A DNA stretch of 35,687 nucleotides from an uncultured Akkermansia sp. (GTDB taxonomy: Bacteria; Verrucomicrobiota; Verrucomicrobiia; Verrucomicrobiales; Akkermansiaceae). The position numbers and the translations under genes were made by a program. This document shows positions 7,872 to 14,635 of this stretch, one piece after another. The stretch is taken from assembly GCA_947631435.1 (NCBI GenBank), contig CANRLM010000024.1, forward strand, positions 1 through 35,687. The letters are read 5' to 3'. The notes beneath the pieces are model-generated. The model had not been told where the DNA came from. It made no database searches and worked only from the letters and a program-made list of their open reading frames with translations. Position 1 is the first letter of the stretch, and every line of letters begins with the position of its first letter.

Positions 7872-8627
7872 ATGGACACGAAAACGAGAGAAAAATCCGG
7901 AAAACGCAACATTCATTGGGGGCCGATCCTTCAAGATATGGTAATTCTGATGGCGGCCATGGGGGTGCTGGGCTATCTGAGTAAGGAAGTCATGGAGGTT
8001 TTTGAAACCAAATCGACGACTGATTCACTAGTATCACTCATCCGCAAGGAAGATGTGAAAAATAATGTAGACGAGCCCTTTGCCCGCGAATTGAAAAGCG
8101 GCATGAAGAACCATGAAGACTTTATCAACACGCATGACAATACCGGACGAACCCCACTCATGTGGAGCGTTTATGTAAATTACAACAACCCGGACGAAAC
8201 TCTTAAGAAGGACAAGACCCGCCTGTTTTACCTGAATGAGCTGCTCAAGGTGCCCGGGATTCGTGTGAATGAGCAGGATCAGGACGGCTTCACCGCGCTG
8301 CATTGGGCAGCATGGAGTGGAATGCCTGCGTGTGCGGAGCGGCTGGTGCGGGCAGGATTGGATGTTAATGCTCGCGAGAACACCGGTTACACTCCGTTGA
8401 TGCTCGCATCAATGCGCGGCAATTTTGAAACAGTCGAAAAGCTTTTACAACTTGGTGCAGATGCGAGCCTGGCACGGCCCAACGGTGAAACAGCCGCCTC
8501 CCTTGCTGATAACCACGGAGAAGCCTACCACAAACGATCCTCCTTTGTGTACACACTCTTGTACTCCGAGAAACGCGATGAGGATTATGACAAGGTACGC
8601 GATTTACTGAGCAAGCCGGCCCAATAA
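7872..8627 (+). CDS. Membrane-anchored ankyrin-repeat protein
   Basis: This 251-residue protein has one hydrophobic segment near residues 17-40, preceded by basic residues, which suggests an N-terminal signal anchor with the bulk in the periplasm. The C-terminal half holds about three ankyrin repeats (GRTPLMWSVY, then GFTALHWAAWSGMPACAERLV, then GYTPLMLASMRGNFETVEKLL). Ankyrin repeats bind proteins; no partner can be named. A longer open frame extends upstream to 7776, but that part overlaps the transporter gene. The ATG at 7872 starts cleanly before the anchor. It has no Shine-Dalgarno sequence. It ends 13 bp from the convergent tlyA gene. Confidence 0.75.
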   Translation: MDTKTREKSGKRNIHWGPILQDMVILMAAMGVLGYLSKEVMEVFETKSTTDSLVSLIRKEDVKNNVDEPFARELKSGMKNHEDFINTHDNTGRTPLMWSVYVNYNNPDETLKKDKTRLFYLNELLKVPGIRVNEQDQDGFTALHWAAWSGMPACAERLVRAGLDVNARENTGYTPLMLASMRGNFETVEKLLQLGADASLARPNGETAASLADNHGEAYHKRSSFVYTLLYSEKRDEDYDKVRDLLSKPAQ

Positions 8628-8640
8628 TGGTACGAGGATT

Positions 8641-9369
8641 CTAGCGCAGCCAGGCGAGGAATTCCTTGTTGCCTTCCATGCCGGTGATGGGGGAAGGGGA
8701 TACCCCCATCCATGAGCGATGCAGCTCCTCTGTGACAAAACGGTGAATTTTTTCTACGGCGCGCTCGTGCAGGGCGGGATTGCGCACAATGCCCCCCGGG
8801 CCGATATCCTCCGGTTGCAATTCGAATTGGGGCTTGACCAGCACAATGATGTTTCCCCCTTCCTCAAGACAGGAAAAAGCCGCCGGAAGTATTTTGGTAA
8901 GCGAAATAAAAGAGACATCGCTCACAATAAGCTGCACTTTTTCGCCAAGGTCATCCGGGGTGAGGTAGCGAGCGTTGAATTGCTCCCGCACAATGACGCG
9001 GGGATCACTGCGTAGCTTCCACACCAACTGGTTAGTTCCTACATCCACTGCGTGCACACGGACAGCGCCATGCTGGAGCAGGCAATCCGTAAACCCACCG
9101 GTGGATGAACCGATATCCAGGCATACCTTTCCCGCAGGATCCACCGGGAAAACCTTCAACGCTCCGGCCAGTTTCAGCCCGCCGCGGCTCACAAAGGGTG
9201 GCGGTGTCTTGACGACCAAGGGCAGGGAGTCATCCACCTTCGTGCCTGGCTTGGTGACCTGCTTACCACCCACCGTGACCTCCCCCGCCAAAATGAGCCG
9301 CTGCGCTTGTTCTCTGGACACAGCAAACCCCGCAGCGTGCAAAAGAACATCCAGGCGTTGCTTTGGCAT
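8641..9369 (-). CDS. tlyA: TlyA-family rRNA 2'-O-methyltransferase
   Basis: This 242-residue protein has an S4 RNA-binding domain at about residues 3-60 (RLDVLLHAAGFAVSREQAQRL) and an FtsJ/RrmJ-type SAM-dependent methyltransferase domain. The SAM motif is DIGSSTGGFTDCLL (85-98), preceded by SRGGLKLAGAL with a conserved lysine (K66). DVGTNQLVWKLR and IVSDVSFISL follow as expected for TlyA. The family methylates ribose in 16S and 23S rRNA (C1409/C1920 in mycobacteria, where it affects capreomycin sensitivity). It is often labelled haemolysin for historical reasons, which should not be read as toxin activity. It heads away from the secreted-protein gene 42 bp upstream on the same strand. Confidence 0.93.
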   Translation of the reverse strand: MPKQRLDVLLHAAGFAVSREQAQRLILAGEVTVGGKQVTKPGTKVDDSLPLVVKTPPPFVSRGGLKLAGALKVFPVDPAGKVCLDIGSSTGGFTDCLLQHGAVRVHAVDVGTNQLVWKLRSDPRVIVREQFNARYLTPDDLGEKVQLIVSDVSFISLTKILPAAFSCLEEGGNIIVLVKPQFELQPEDIGPGGIVRNPALHERAVEKIHRFVTEELHRSWMGVSPSPITGMEGNKEFLAWLR

Positions 9370-9411
9370 GCGCAGCTGCGGGGCTCAAAATAGAAATCCC
9401 TTTTCTCCCTC

Positions 9412-9921
9412 TTAGATAGGAGCAATCGGCAGACGCCGCCGCGGGCGACTCGAACGCGTCTCCGCAGGCTGCTCAGAGGCAGGGCGTGCGATCGGGGCCG
9501 GAGCGGGAGTGACGTTGTGCTTCGGAGCCGGGGTAACGGGAGCTGTTGTTGTCACCACCGGAACCTTTGCGACAGGTCTCGTGGCGACCGGCAGCTCGGC
9601 AGGACGAGTTTCAACCGCCGGGACAACTGTTCGGGAGACGACGGGTTGTTGTTTCGGCGCAACCGGGACCGGTCTTGGAGCTTCGGGAGCTCTATCAGCG
9701 GCGAGCGGCACACTAGTGCGCCGCCGCACGGGGGAAGTGACCGTACGGGCGCGGGTACCCCGGCGGAAGAAAGAAAAACTGCGGGAGGGACGCTGCATCT
9801 CCTCCACAGACCGTGGCGGCAGGGGAGGATCGCCCAGGCGATGAATGCGTACGCCGGACGCGGCGGAGGCAAAGCTTCCGATACAACTGCAGGCAATTAG
9901 GACTAGCGTAAGAGTGCGCAT
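9412..9921 (-). CDS. Secreted Pro/Ala/Val-rich protein of unknown function
   Basis: This 169-residue protein has a clear signal peptide at residues 1-20 (hydrophobic core TLVLIACSCIGSFA, likely cleavage after ASA). The mature part is low complexity, rich in proline, alanine, valine, threonine and arginine, with repeated PVA/PAP phrases and a basic C-terminus (RPRRRLPIAPI). There is no enzyme domain. Such segments often act as extended periplasmic or cell-wall spacers, but that is only an analogy. Because the region is compositionally biased, a different frame could appear open by chance. The signal peptide supports this frame. It is transcribed in the same direction as tlyA. Confidence 0.6.
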   Translation of the reverse strand: MRTLTLVLIACSCIGSFASAASGVRIHRLGDPPLPPRSVEEMQRPSRSFSFFRRGTRARTVTSPVRRRTSVPLAADRAPEAPRPVPVAPKQQPVVSRTVVPAVETRPAELPVATRPVAKVPVVTTTAPVTPAPKHNVTPAPAPIARPASEQPAETRSSRPRRRLPIAPI

Positions 9922-9946
9922 GATGGTTATTCGTGGTTTCGTTTAT

Positions 9947-10393
9947 TTAGATTGAGGATGAAAAATATGGATAATACTGCAAGAATCCGCTGACTGTGCA
10001 AAAAGTAGTCAACGGAATGAGGAGAAGAAAAATTGGGTCTCGCCAGGGGCTGGCACCCTTAGTGTCAGGCAACGCTGTCACAATCGCTATTCCCAAACAT
10101 CCCAGCCACATGAGCGCGTACAGCGTTCCCCAAAATGGCGTCTCTGAGAACACCAGCGTCTGCGTGTATTGGGACACGTAAAAAACCAGCTGAGGCAAAA
10201 TACTCAGAACTGCAAACTCCGGTCGCAACTGCTGCCGGCAAAGCCTGACCCAGACAGCCCCCCAGAGCACGACCATCGCAACACTCGCCACCACCAGCGC
10301 CAACGCCGATCCCAATCGCGCAACCAGTAGCTCTCCGCAGTTCAAAAAAACGAACAGTGGCGTGACGATATAGATGTAGGCGCGGCGATCCAT
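9947..10393 (-). CDS. Small integral membrane protein, unknown
   Basis: This 148-residue protein has four hydrophobic segments, roughly at residues 8-28, 30-50, 60-108 (possibly two) and 122-142. I recognise no family. The start ATG at 10393 has an A-rich, SD-like AAAAGGA directly upstream on the minus strand. The gene begins 12 bp after the osmC-like gene stops, so the two are likely co-transcribed. No catalytic or binding motif is visible. Confidence 0.6.
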   Translation of the reverse strand: MDRRAYIYIVTPLFVFLNCGELLVARLGSALALVVASVAMVVLWGAVWVRLCRQQLRPEFAVLSILPQLVFYVSQYTQTLVFSETPFWGTLYALMWLGCLGIAIVTALPDTKGASPWRDPIFLLLIPLTTFCTVSGFLQYYPYFSSSI

Positions 10394-10405
10394 TCCTTTT
10401 CTTCT

Positions 10406-10813
10406 TTAATCCTTCCAATGCCAGACGACAGGCACCTCGATATCCGGATGCAAACTTCGCATGGCCGGGCTCCCCGCCACACAATCCAGCAGAGCCTCCC
10501 GATGCGGGGTGTCCTTCGGAAGCGGAATGTAGATATCAATCAAAATACGTGCTATCCTTCGCGGATTTGCACTCATCTCCTTGACCACCTCCACGCGCAT
10601 CCCTTGCAAATCCAACCCATGTTCCTGTGCATAAATCCCCATAATCGTACTCATGCACGCCGCCGTAGCAGAGCACATCAGATCAGTCGGGGAAAAGGAC
10701 TCTCCTTTTCCGTGGTTATCGACAGGGGCATCCGTGCTCACGCGTGCGCCGGACGGACCATGCTCCAGCGTGCAGTGCAAATCACCCTCATACACGAGGC
10801 TACACTTTACCAT
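10406..10813 (-). CDS. OsmC-family protein
   Basis: This 135-residue OsmC/YhfA-like protein belongs to a family that reduces organic hydroperoxides through a cysteine pair. The segment SPTDLMCSATAACMSTIMG (41-59) aligns with the family helix, with C53 at the position of the first conserved Cys. The second family Cys normally begins CPxxxSLHP. Here the matching stretch reads SPAMRSLHPDIEV, so Ser114 sits where Cys is expected, and C110 lies four residues earlier. The catalytic pair may therefore be altered. The ATG lies exactly where the nearby -10 box would place the transcription start, which suggests a leaderless message. The membrane-protein gene follows after 12 bp. Confidence 0.85.
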   Translation of the reverse strand: MVKCSLVYEGDLHCTLEHGPSGARVSTDAPVDNHGKGESFSPTDLMCSATAACMSTIMGIYAQEHGLDLQGMRVEVVKEMSANPRRIARILIDIYIPLPKDTPHREALLDCVAGSPAMRSLHPDIEVPVVWHWKD

Positions 10814-10819
10814 GACACT

Positions 10820-10848
10820 ATGTTACGCTTCGCCACGCTTCACGTCAA
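10820..10848 (-). promoter_or_regulatory. Putative osmC promoter giving a leaderless transcript
   Basis: On the minus strand, TTGACG (10848-10843), a 17-bp spacer and TAACAT (10825-10820) form a good promoter. The -10 ends six bases before the ATG at 10813. The predicted start site is the A of the start codon. No Shine-Dalgarno sequence is present or possible. Confidence 0.55.
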
Positions 10849-11156
10849 GAAGGAATCACACTACTTTCAAAAAAAACATGATTGTCATCAAACCCGTTAT
10901 GAAAGAATCAACCCATATTCAAACCATAAACCTCCCTCAACCAGCCCCAAAGGTTTCCTTTGCTTTTTCCCAAAAACAGGGCGCAATCTGGTGAATCTTC
11001 ACTGGGGAAGGGAGTCTAAAAATCGCTGTAGTTTAATTATTAAAGCCGATTTCTTACTTCGCATAATATATGTAATGCAAAATTCAATTTTATGAAAATG
11101 AATTGAGGAGGAAGCGTGTACCGCTTTTTCGCGCACGCCCGCGCGCGAGATTCGAC
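10849..11156. other. Divergent intergenic region
   Basis: This lies between the divergently transcribed osmC-like gene and the ABC exporter operon and holds no convincing gene. An AT-rich imperfect hairpin (AATTCAATTTT with AAAATGAATT) lies at about 11081-11104. A GC-alternating stretch (GCGCACGCCCGCGCGCG) follows at about 11131-11147. An open frame begins near 11103 and runs into the ABC ATPase, but that extension is not conserved-looking and precedes the promoter. Confidence 0.4.
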
Positions 11157-11185
11157 TTGAAAAAATCGGGGCCCCGTGTTAGAAT
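11157..11185 (+). promoter_or_regulatory. Putative promoter of the ABC exporter operon
   Basis: TTGAAA (11157-11162), a 17-bp spacer and TAGAAT (11180-11185) match the sigma70 consensus at five of six positions in each box. The -10 ends 13 bases before ATG 11199 (19 before ATG 11205), giving a leader of only about 6-12 nt. It is the only strong promoter seen ahead of the gene train running to 24260. Confidence 0.6.
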
Positions 11186-11198
11186 GCGAGCAAGCAGT

Positions 11199-12140
11199 AT
11201 GAGCATGGTCAACACAGAGCATCTGTACAAGGCATTCGGGCGGTTCATGGCGGTGCGAGATGTAAATTTCAGTGTCGAGAAAGGAGAGATTGTTGGATTT
11301 TTGGGGCCAAACGGCGCAGGAAAAACGACGACAATGAAGATGTTGACGGGGTATCTGCCGCCGACGGCCGGAACGGCAAGCATTGCCGGATACGACATTC
11401 TTGATGAGCCCCTCGAGGTGCGGCGGCACCTGGGCTATATGCCGGAGAACGTACCTTTGTACGATGAAATGCGGGTGTATGAATACCTCGCTTATCGGGC
11501 AAAACTAAAAGGCTTATACGGCAAAAACGTCCGTTCGGAAGTTGGGAGAATTATCGATCGTTGTGGTTTGAATACCAAACGAAAGAACATGATTCGTACG
11601 CTTTCCAAAGGGTATCGTCAGCGCGTTGGACTGGCAGATGCTCTTCTCGGTACGCCGGAATTACTGATTCTTGATGAACCAACCAACGGATTAGACCCCA
11701 ACCAGATACGCCAGATACGAGAGCTGATTCGTGAACTTGCAGAGGAGCACACTGTACTCCTTTCGACACACATTCTCAGCGAGGTGGAAATGATCTGCAG
11801 CAAAGTCATCATCATCGACAATGGTGAAATCAAAGCAGCCGATACACCGGAGCAACTTACCGGCAGCCTGCGCGCTGCAGGGCGCGTTTCCCTTGAGTAC
11901 AAGGGAGATCTGGATGTGGTGATGCGTGAATTAAGTACCATTCCCGCCGTAAAGAAAATCATCTACGAAGGCACCCTTCCCGGCGGTTGGCAGCGTCTTG
12001 TGGTGCGCGCTGAGCCCGGGAGTGATACACGAGAAAAAGCCGCGGCAGTTATTTCCCGCCTGGGTTATCCATTGCGCCATATTTACCGCCACATCCCGAG
12101 CCTGGAGGAAGTCTTCGTCGAGATGACACGCCACGACTAA
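11199..12140 (+). CDS. ABC transporter ATP-binding protein (GldA-like)
   Basis: This 313-residue ABC ATPase has a Walker A GPNGAGKTT (36-44), signature LSKGYRQR (135-142), Walker B LLILDE (155-160) and an H-loop STHILSEVE. A C-terminal extension of about 90 residues follows the ATPase core, as in DrrA/GldA-type exporter ATPases. It should drive the ABC-2 permease encoded next (gap 37 bp). With the GldG-like and DUF4340 genes it matches the gliding-type (GldA/GldF/GldG) exporter arrangement found in many non-gliding bacteria. The start was chosen at ATG 11199, with 11205 also possible. A spurious upstream extension to 11103 was rejected. Confidence 0.92.
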   Translation: MSMVNTEHLYKAFGRFMAVRDVNFSVEKGEIVGFLGPNGAGKTTTMKMLTGYLPPTAGTASIAGYDILDEPLEVRRHLGYMPENVPLYDEMRVYEYLAYRAKLKGLYGKNVRSEVGRIIDRCGLNTKRKNMIRTLSKGYRQRVGLADALLGTPELLILDEPTNGLDPNQIRQIRELIRELAEEHTVLLSTHILSEVEMICSKVIIIDNGEIKAADTPEQLTGSLRAAGRVSLEYKGDLDVVMRELSTIPAVKKIIYEGTLPGGWQRLVVRAEPGSDTREKAAAVISRLGYPLRHIYRHIPSLEEVFVEMTRHD

Positions 12141-12177
12141 CCGCCCTGCCTGACCCTCACTGAACAAATTTTCGACT

Positions 12178-13029
12178 ATGGCACAAGAAGAAACAACGCC
12201 AAAAACAAAGGCGCAAGCGCCCGGAGGTATGCGCCGCCGTAAAAACTGGTTTGCCACTCTGTGCATCCTCTACCTGCGAGAGCTGAAAGTTTACTTTGGT
12301 ACGCCGTTCGGCTGGGTGATCCTTGCCTGCACCATGGTTCTACTGGGTTTCTGCCTGCAAGCGGTCATCCAGATCATGAGCAAGGCCACGGGGGAGGGAG
12401 TTATGTATTACTTGCTCAGCAACATCAACTTTTGGTTCTTTTTCATCTTCATCTTCCCGCTCATCACGATGCGCAGTCTCGCAGAAGAGGAGCGGCAGGG
12501 AACACTGGAGGGACTGCTTACCGCGCCCGTCACCACCACACAGATTATCCTGGGCAAATACCTGGCTGCTTACACCTTCTATCTCGTTCTTTGGGTTCCC
12601 CTGCTCCTCTACCCGTGGATGAGCCACCTGGCGAACCTCTACACGGAATACCGCTATGGCATCACTGCCAGTGGGGAGATCCCGTATTTGCTCGCCGATT
12701 GGTTTGGTCCCTATGCCATCCTCTCGCTCATGGGCACCTTCTTCATAGCCGTAGGTCTTCTCTGTTCTGCAATGACCCGCAGCCAGATCATCGCAGGCAT
12801 CCTTTGCACCAGTTTCATGATCTCCTTCTACTTCATGGGGCGTGTCACTGAGCTTTGGGGGGAATTCCCGGCAGCGCCTGTCTTTCACTATTTGTCCTGC
12901 ACTGAGCAGGTAAGTTCTTTCTCCCGCGGACTGCTTGATACGCGTCCGGTCGTCCTTTACCTCACCCTCGCCCTCTTCACTCTCGCCCTAGTCAAGCGAG
13001 TGGTCGATTACCGTCGCTGGACGCGCTGA
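12178..13029 (+). CDS. ABC-2 type permease (GldF-like)
   Basis: This 283-residue integral membrane protein has about six transmembrane segments after a basic cytoplasmic N-terminus of about 25 residues. The phrase TMRSLAEEERQGTLEGLLTAPVTTTQIILGKYLAAY is the loop typical of ABC-2 permeases (E-R-x-x-G-T-x-E-x-L-L-T-x-P). It is encoded between the ATPase and the GldG-like gene, so it is the channel subunit of the same exporter. The cargo is unknown. In Flavobacterium, GldF serves gliding motility, but the same trio exists in bacteria that do not glide, so no motility claim is made. Confidence 0.9.
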   Translation: MAQEETTPKTKAQAPGGMRRRKNWFATLCILYLRELKVYFGTPFGWVILACTMVLLGFCLQAVIQIMSKATGEGVMYYLLSNINFWFFFIFIFPLITMRSLAEEERQGTLEGLLTAPVTTTQIILGKYLAAYTFYLVLWVPLLLYPWMSHLANLYTEYRYGITASGEIPYLLADWFGPYAILSLMGTFFIAVGLLCSAMTRSQIIAGILCTSFMISFYFMGRVTELWGEFPAAPVFHYLSCTEQVSSFSRGLLDTRPVVLYLTLALFTLALVKRVVDYRRWTR

Positions 13030-13068
13030 GTCCCTGCCCTTGTCTTTTTCGCTACTCTCGATGCTGTT

Positions 13069-14595
13069 ATGAACAAATTTTCTCAAGAAATTAACCCTGA
13101 GGCGCGTCGCCCTCAGGGTTCGCCTCTGGCATGGTTCAATCTCTTCCTGTTAAGTATCATTGTTCTGGCGTGCAACTATGTCGGCTGCCATGAATACGGA
13201 CGCAAGGATCTCACGGAGGAAGAAAGATATACCATTTCCGAACGCACGGTGAATGTGCTGACCTCCGAGCGCATCCGGTCGCGAGAAACACCCATACACA
13301 TCATCTTTGCCTTCAAGCGCTCCACTCCTAACTATGCTCGTATGCGCAGCCTGCTGGAGGAATACGTACGCTACGGCAAGGGGAAGGTCAAACTGGAGTG
13401 CTTCGACCCCATGCGCCAACCGAACCGGGCTCGTGAAATTTCACAGATTTACGGTGTCGATTTCAAGCAGGATCTGTGTCTCATTGACGCCCGCAGGGAT
13501 CCCACTACCCCTCTGCGCACCTTTGAGGAAGAAAAAAGCGAGCGAAAACACGTACGTATTCGCCCCGGAACCTCATTTATCAAATACGAAACCCTACCGG
13601 ATGAATCTCGCCGCGCAGTGGCTCTCATGATGGATGAGGTCGTTTGCTCCGCCATCACAGAGGCCGTAGAAGGCGATATGCGACACATGTACGTTGCAGA
13701 AGGTAAGGGAGGCGTTTCGCGGGATGATCAAAGCCTGTTGGAGAATCTGGGACGTATCGTTTCCTCCCTCAATATCCAGCTTTCCTGGGTCAATCTGAAC
13801 GAAGTCGACGCTCTGCCGGAAAATGCAGAGGGCCTCATCATCGTATCTCCACAGGTTGATTTCACGGAACACGAGCTCGGGGTTGTGCGCGATTTCTGGG
13901 AGCGTGAGAATGGTCGACGCACGCTTTTTGTCGCTCTTGATCCTTCCAACACAAACCTTCCGTATTTCTACCGTTTCTTGCGAGAGCAAGGGGTTCGCCC
14001 GAATATGGACCGAGTTCTTCTGCGTGACCGGCGGCGGGCCTATTACGACATTTCTGCTGTCTTTCCCAAAAGTCTCAACTGTACGGAGAAATTCTGGAAC
14101 AGCACTACCCATATCGAGGGACAATCCATGTCTTTCACCCTGGAACACGGCGATGAAAACGAAGCATCCCTTCGGCGACTCACCAGCTATCCTGTCCTCA
14201 TGAGTACAGCTGATTACTACGGAGAATCCAGCCCTGTACTCGATCCCTCCTTTGATCCCCGGGAGGACCGCCCCGGGCCTCTCTGCCTGGGGGCGGTAGT
14301 TACCAAGGGAGCCACACAGGCGCCCAACAATATGGCGACCATGTTAGTGCTGGGTAATGTTGATATACTGCAACGCAGCAATGCTCGCACTGAACAGCAG
14401 GATTACCTTCACACCCTCTGGGCATGGATGTGTAATCGGCCGGAATACGGCGGCAAAAGCGCTAACCAGGACCTGACGATGAAGATAGATCTGAACCGTC
14501 ACTCTCGCAACGCCTTGGAATATCTAACCCTGCTCTTCATGCCGCTTTTGGCTCTGCTGATCGCTTTTATGCTCTGGCAGACGCGCCGTCACTAG
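13069..14595 (+). CDS. GldG-like ABC-exporter auxiliary protein
   Basis: This 508-residue protein has one transmembrane segment near residues 21-39, a large extracytoplasmic domain, and a second transmembrane segment at the C-terminus (LTLLFMPLLALLIAFMLW). This is the topology of GldG/ABC-type auxiliary proteins with an IFT52/DUF-like periplasmic domain. The N-terminal part after the anchor (LTEEERYTISERTVNVLTS, then IHIIFAFKRSTPNYARMRSLLEEY) resembles the family start. The phrase GLIIVSPQVDFTEHELGVVRDFWERENGRRTLFVALDP looks like the GATase/Rossmann-like core of that domain. It follows the permease by 39 bp and should be part of the exporter complex. Confidence 0.85.
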   Translation: MNKFSQEINPEARRPQGSPLAWFNLFLLSIIVLACNYVGCHEYGRKDLTEEERYTISERTVNVLTSERIRSRETPIHIIFAFKRSTPNYARMRSLLEEYVRYGKGKVKLECFDPMRQPNRAREISQIYGVDFKQDLCLIDARRDPTTPLRTFEEEKSERKHVRIRPGTSFIKYETLPDESRRAVALMMDEVVCSAITEAVEGDMRHMYVAEGKGGVSRDDQSLLENLGRIVSSLNIQLSWVNLNEVDALPENAEGLIIVSPQVDFTEHELGVVRDFWERENGRRTLFVALDPSNTNLPYFYRFLREQGVRPNMDRVLLRDRRRAYYDISAVFPKSLNCTEKFWNSTTHIEGQSMSFTLEHGDENEASLRRLTSYPVLMSTADYYGESSPVLDPSFDPREDRPGPLCLGAVVTKGATQAPNNMATMLVLGNVDILQRSNARTEQQDYLHTLWAWMCNRPEYGGKSANQDLTMKIDLNRHSRNALEYLTLLFMPLLALLIAFMLWQTRRH

Positions 14596-14635
14596 CTTTC
14601 GATATGTGCCTCACGAGTTTCAACCAGCCTGCCCC

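Noticed and set aside
11103..11198. Upstream extension of the ABC ATPase
   Set aside because: It is basic, has no family similarity and precedes the best promoter match; the conserved protein begins at 11199/11205.
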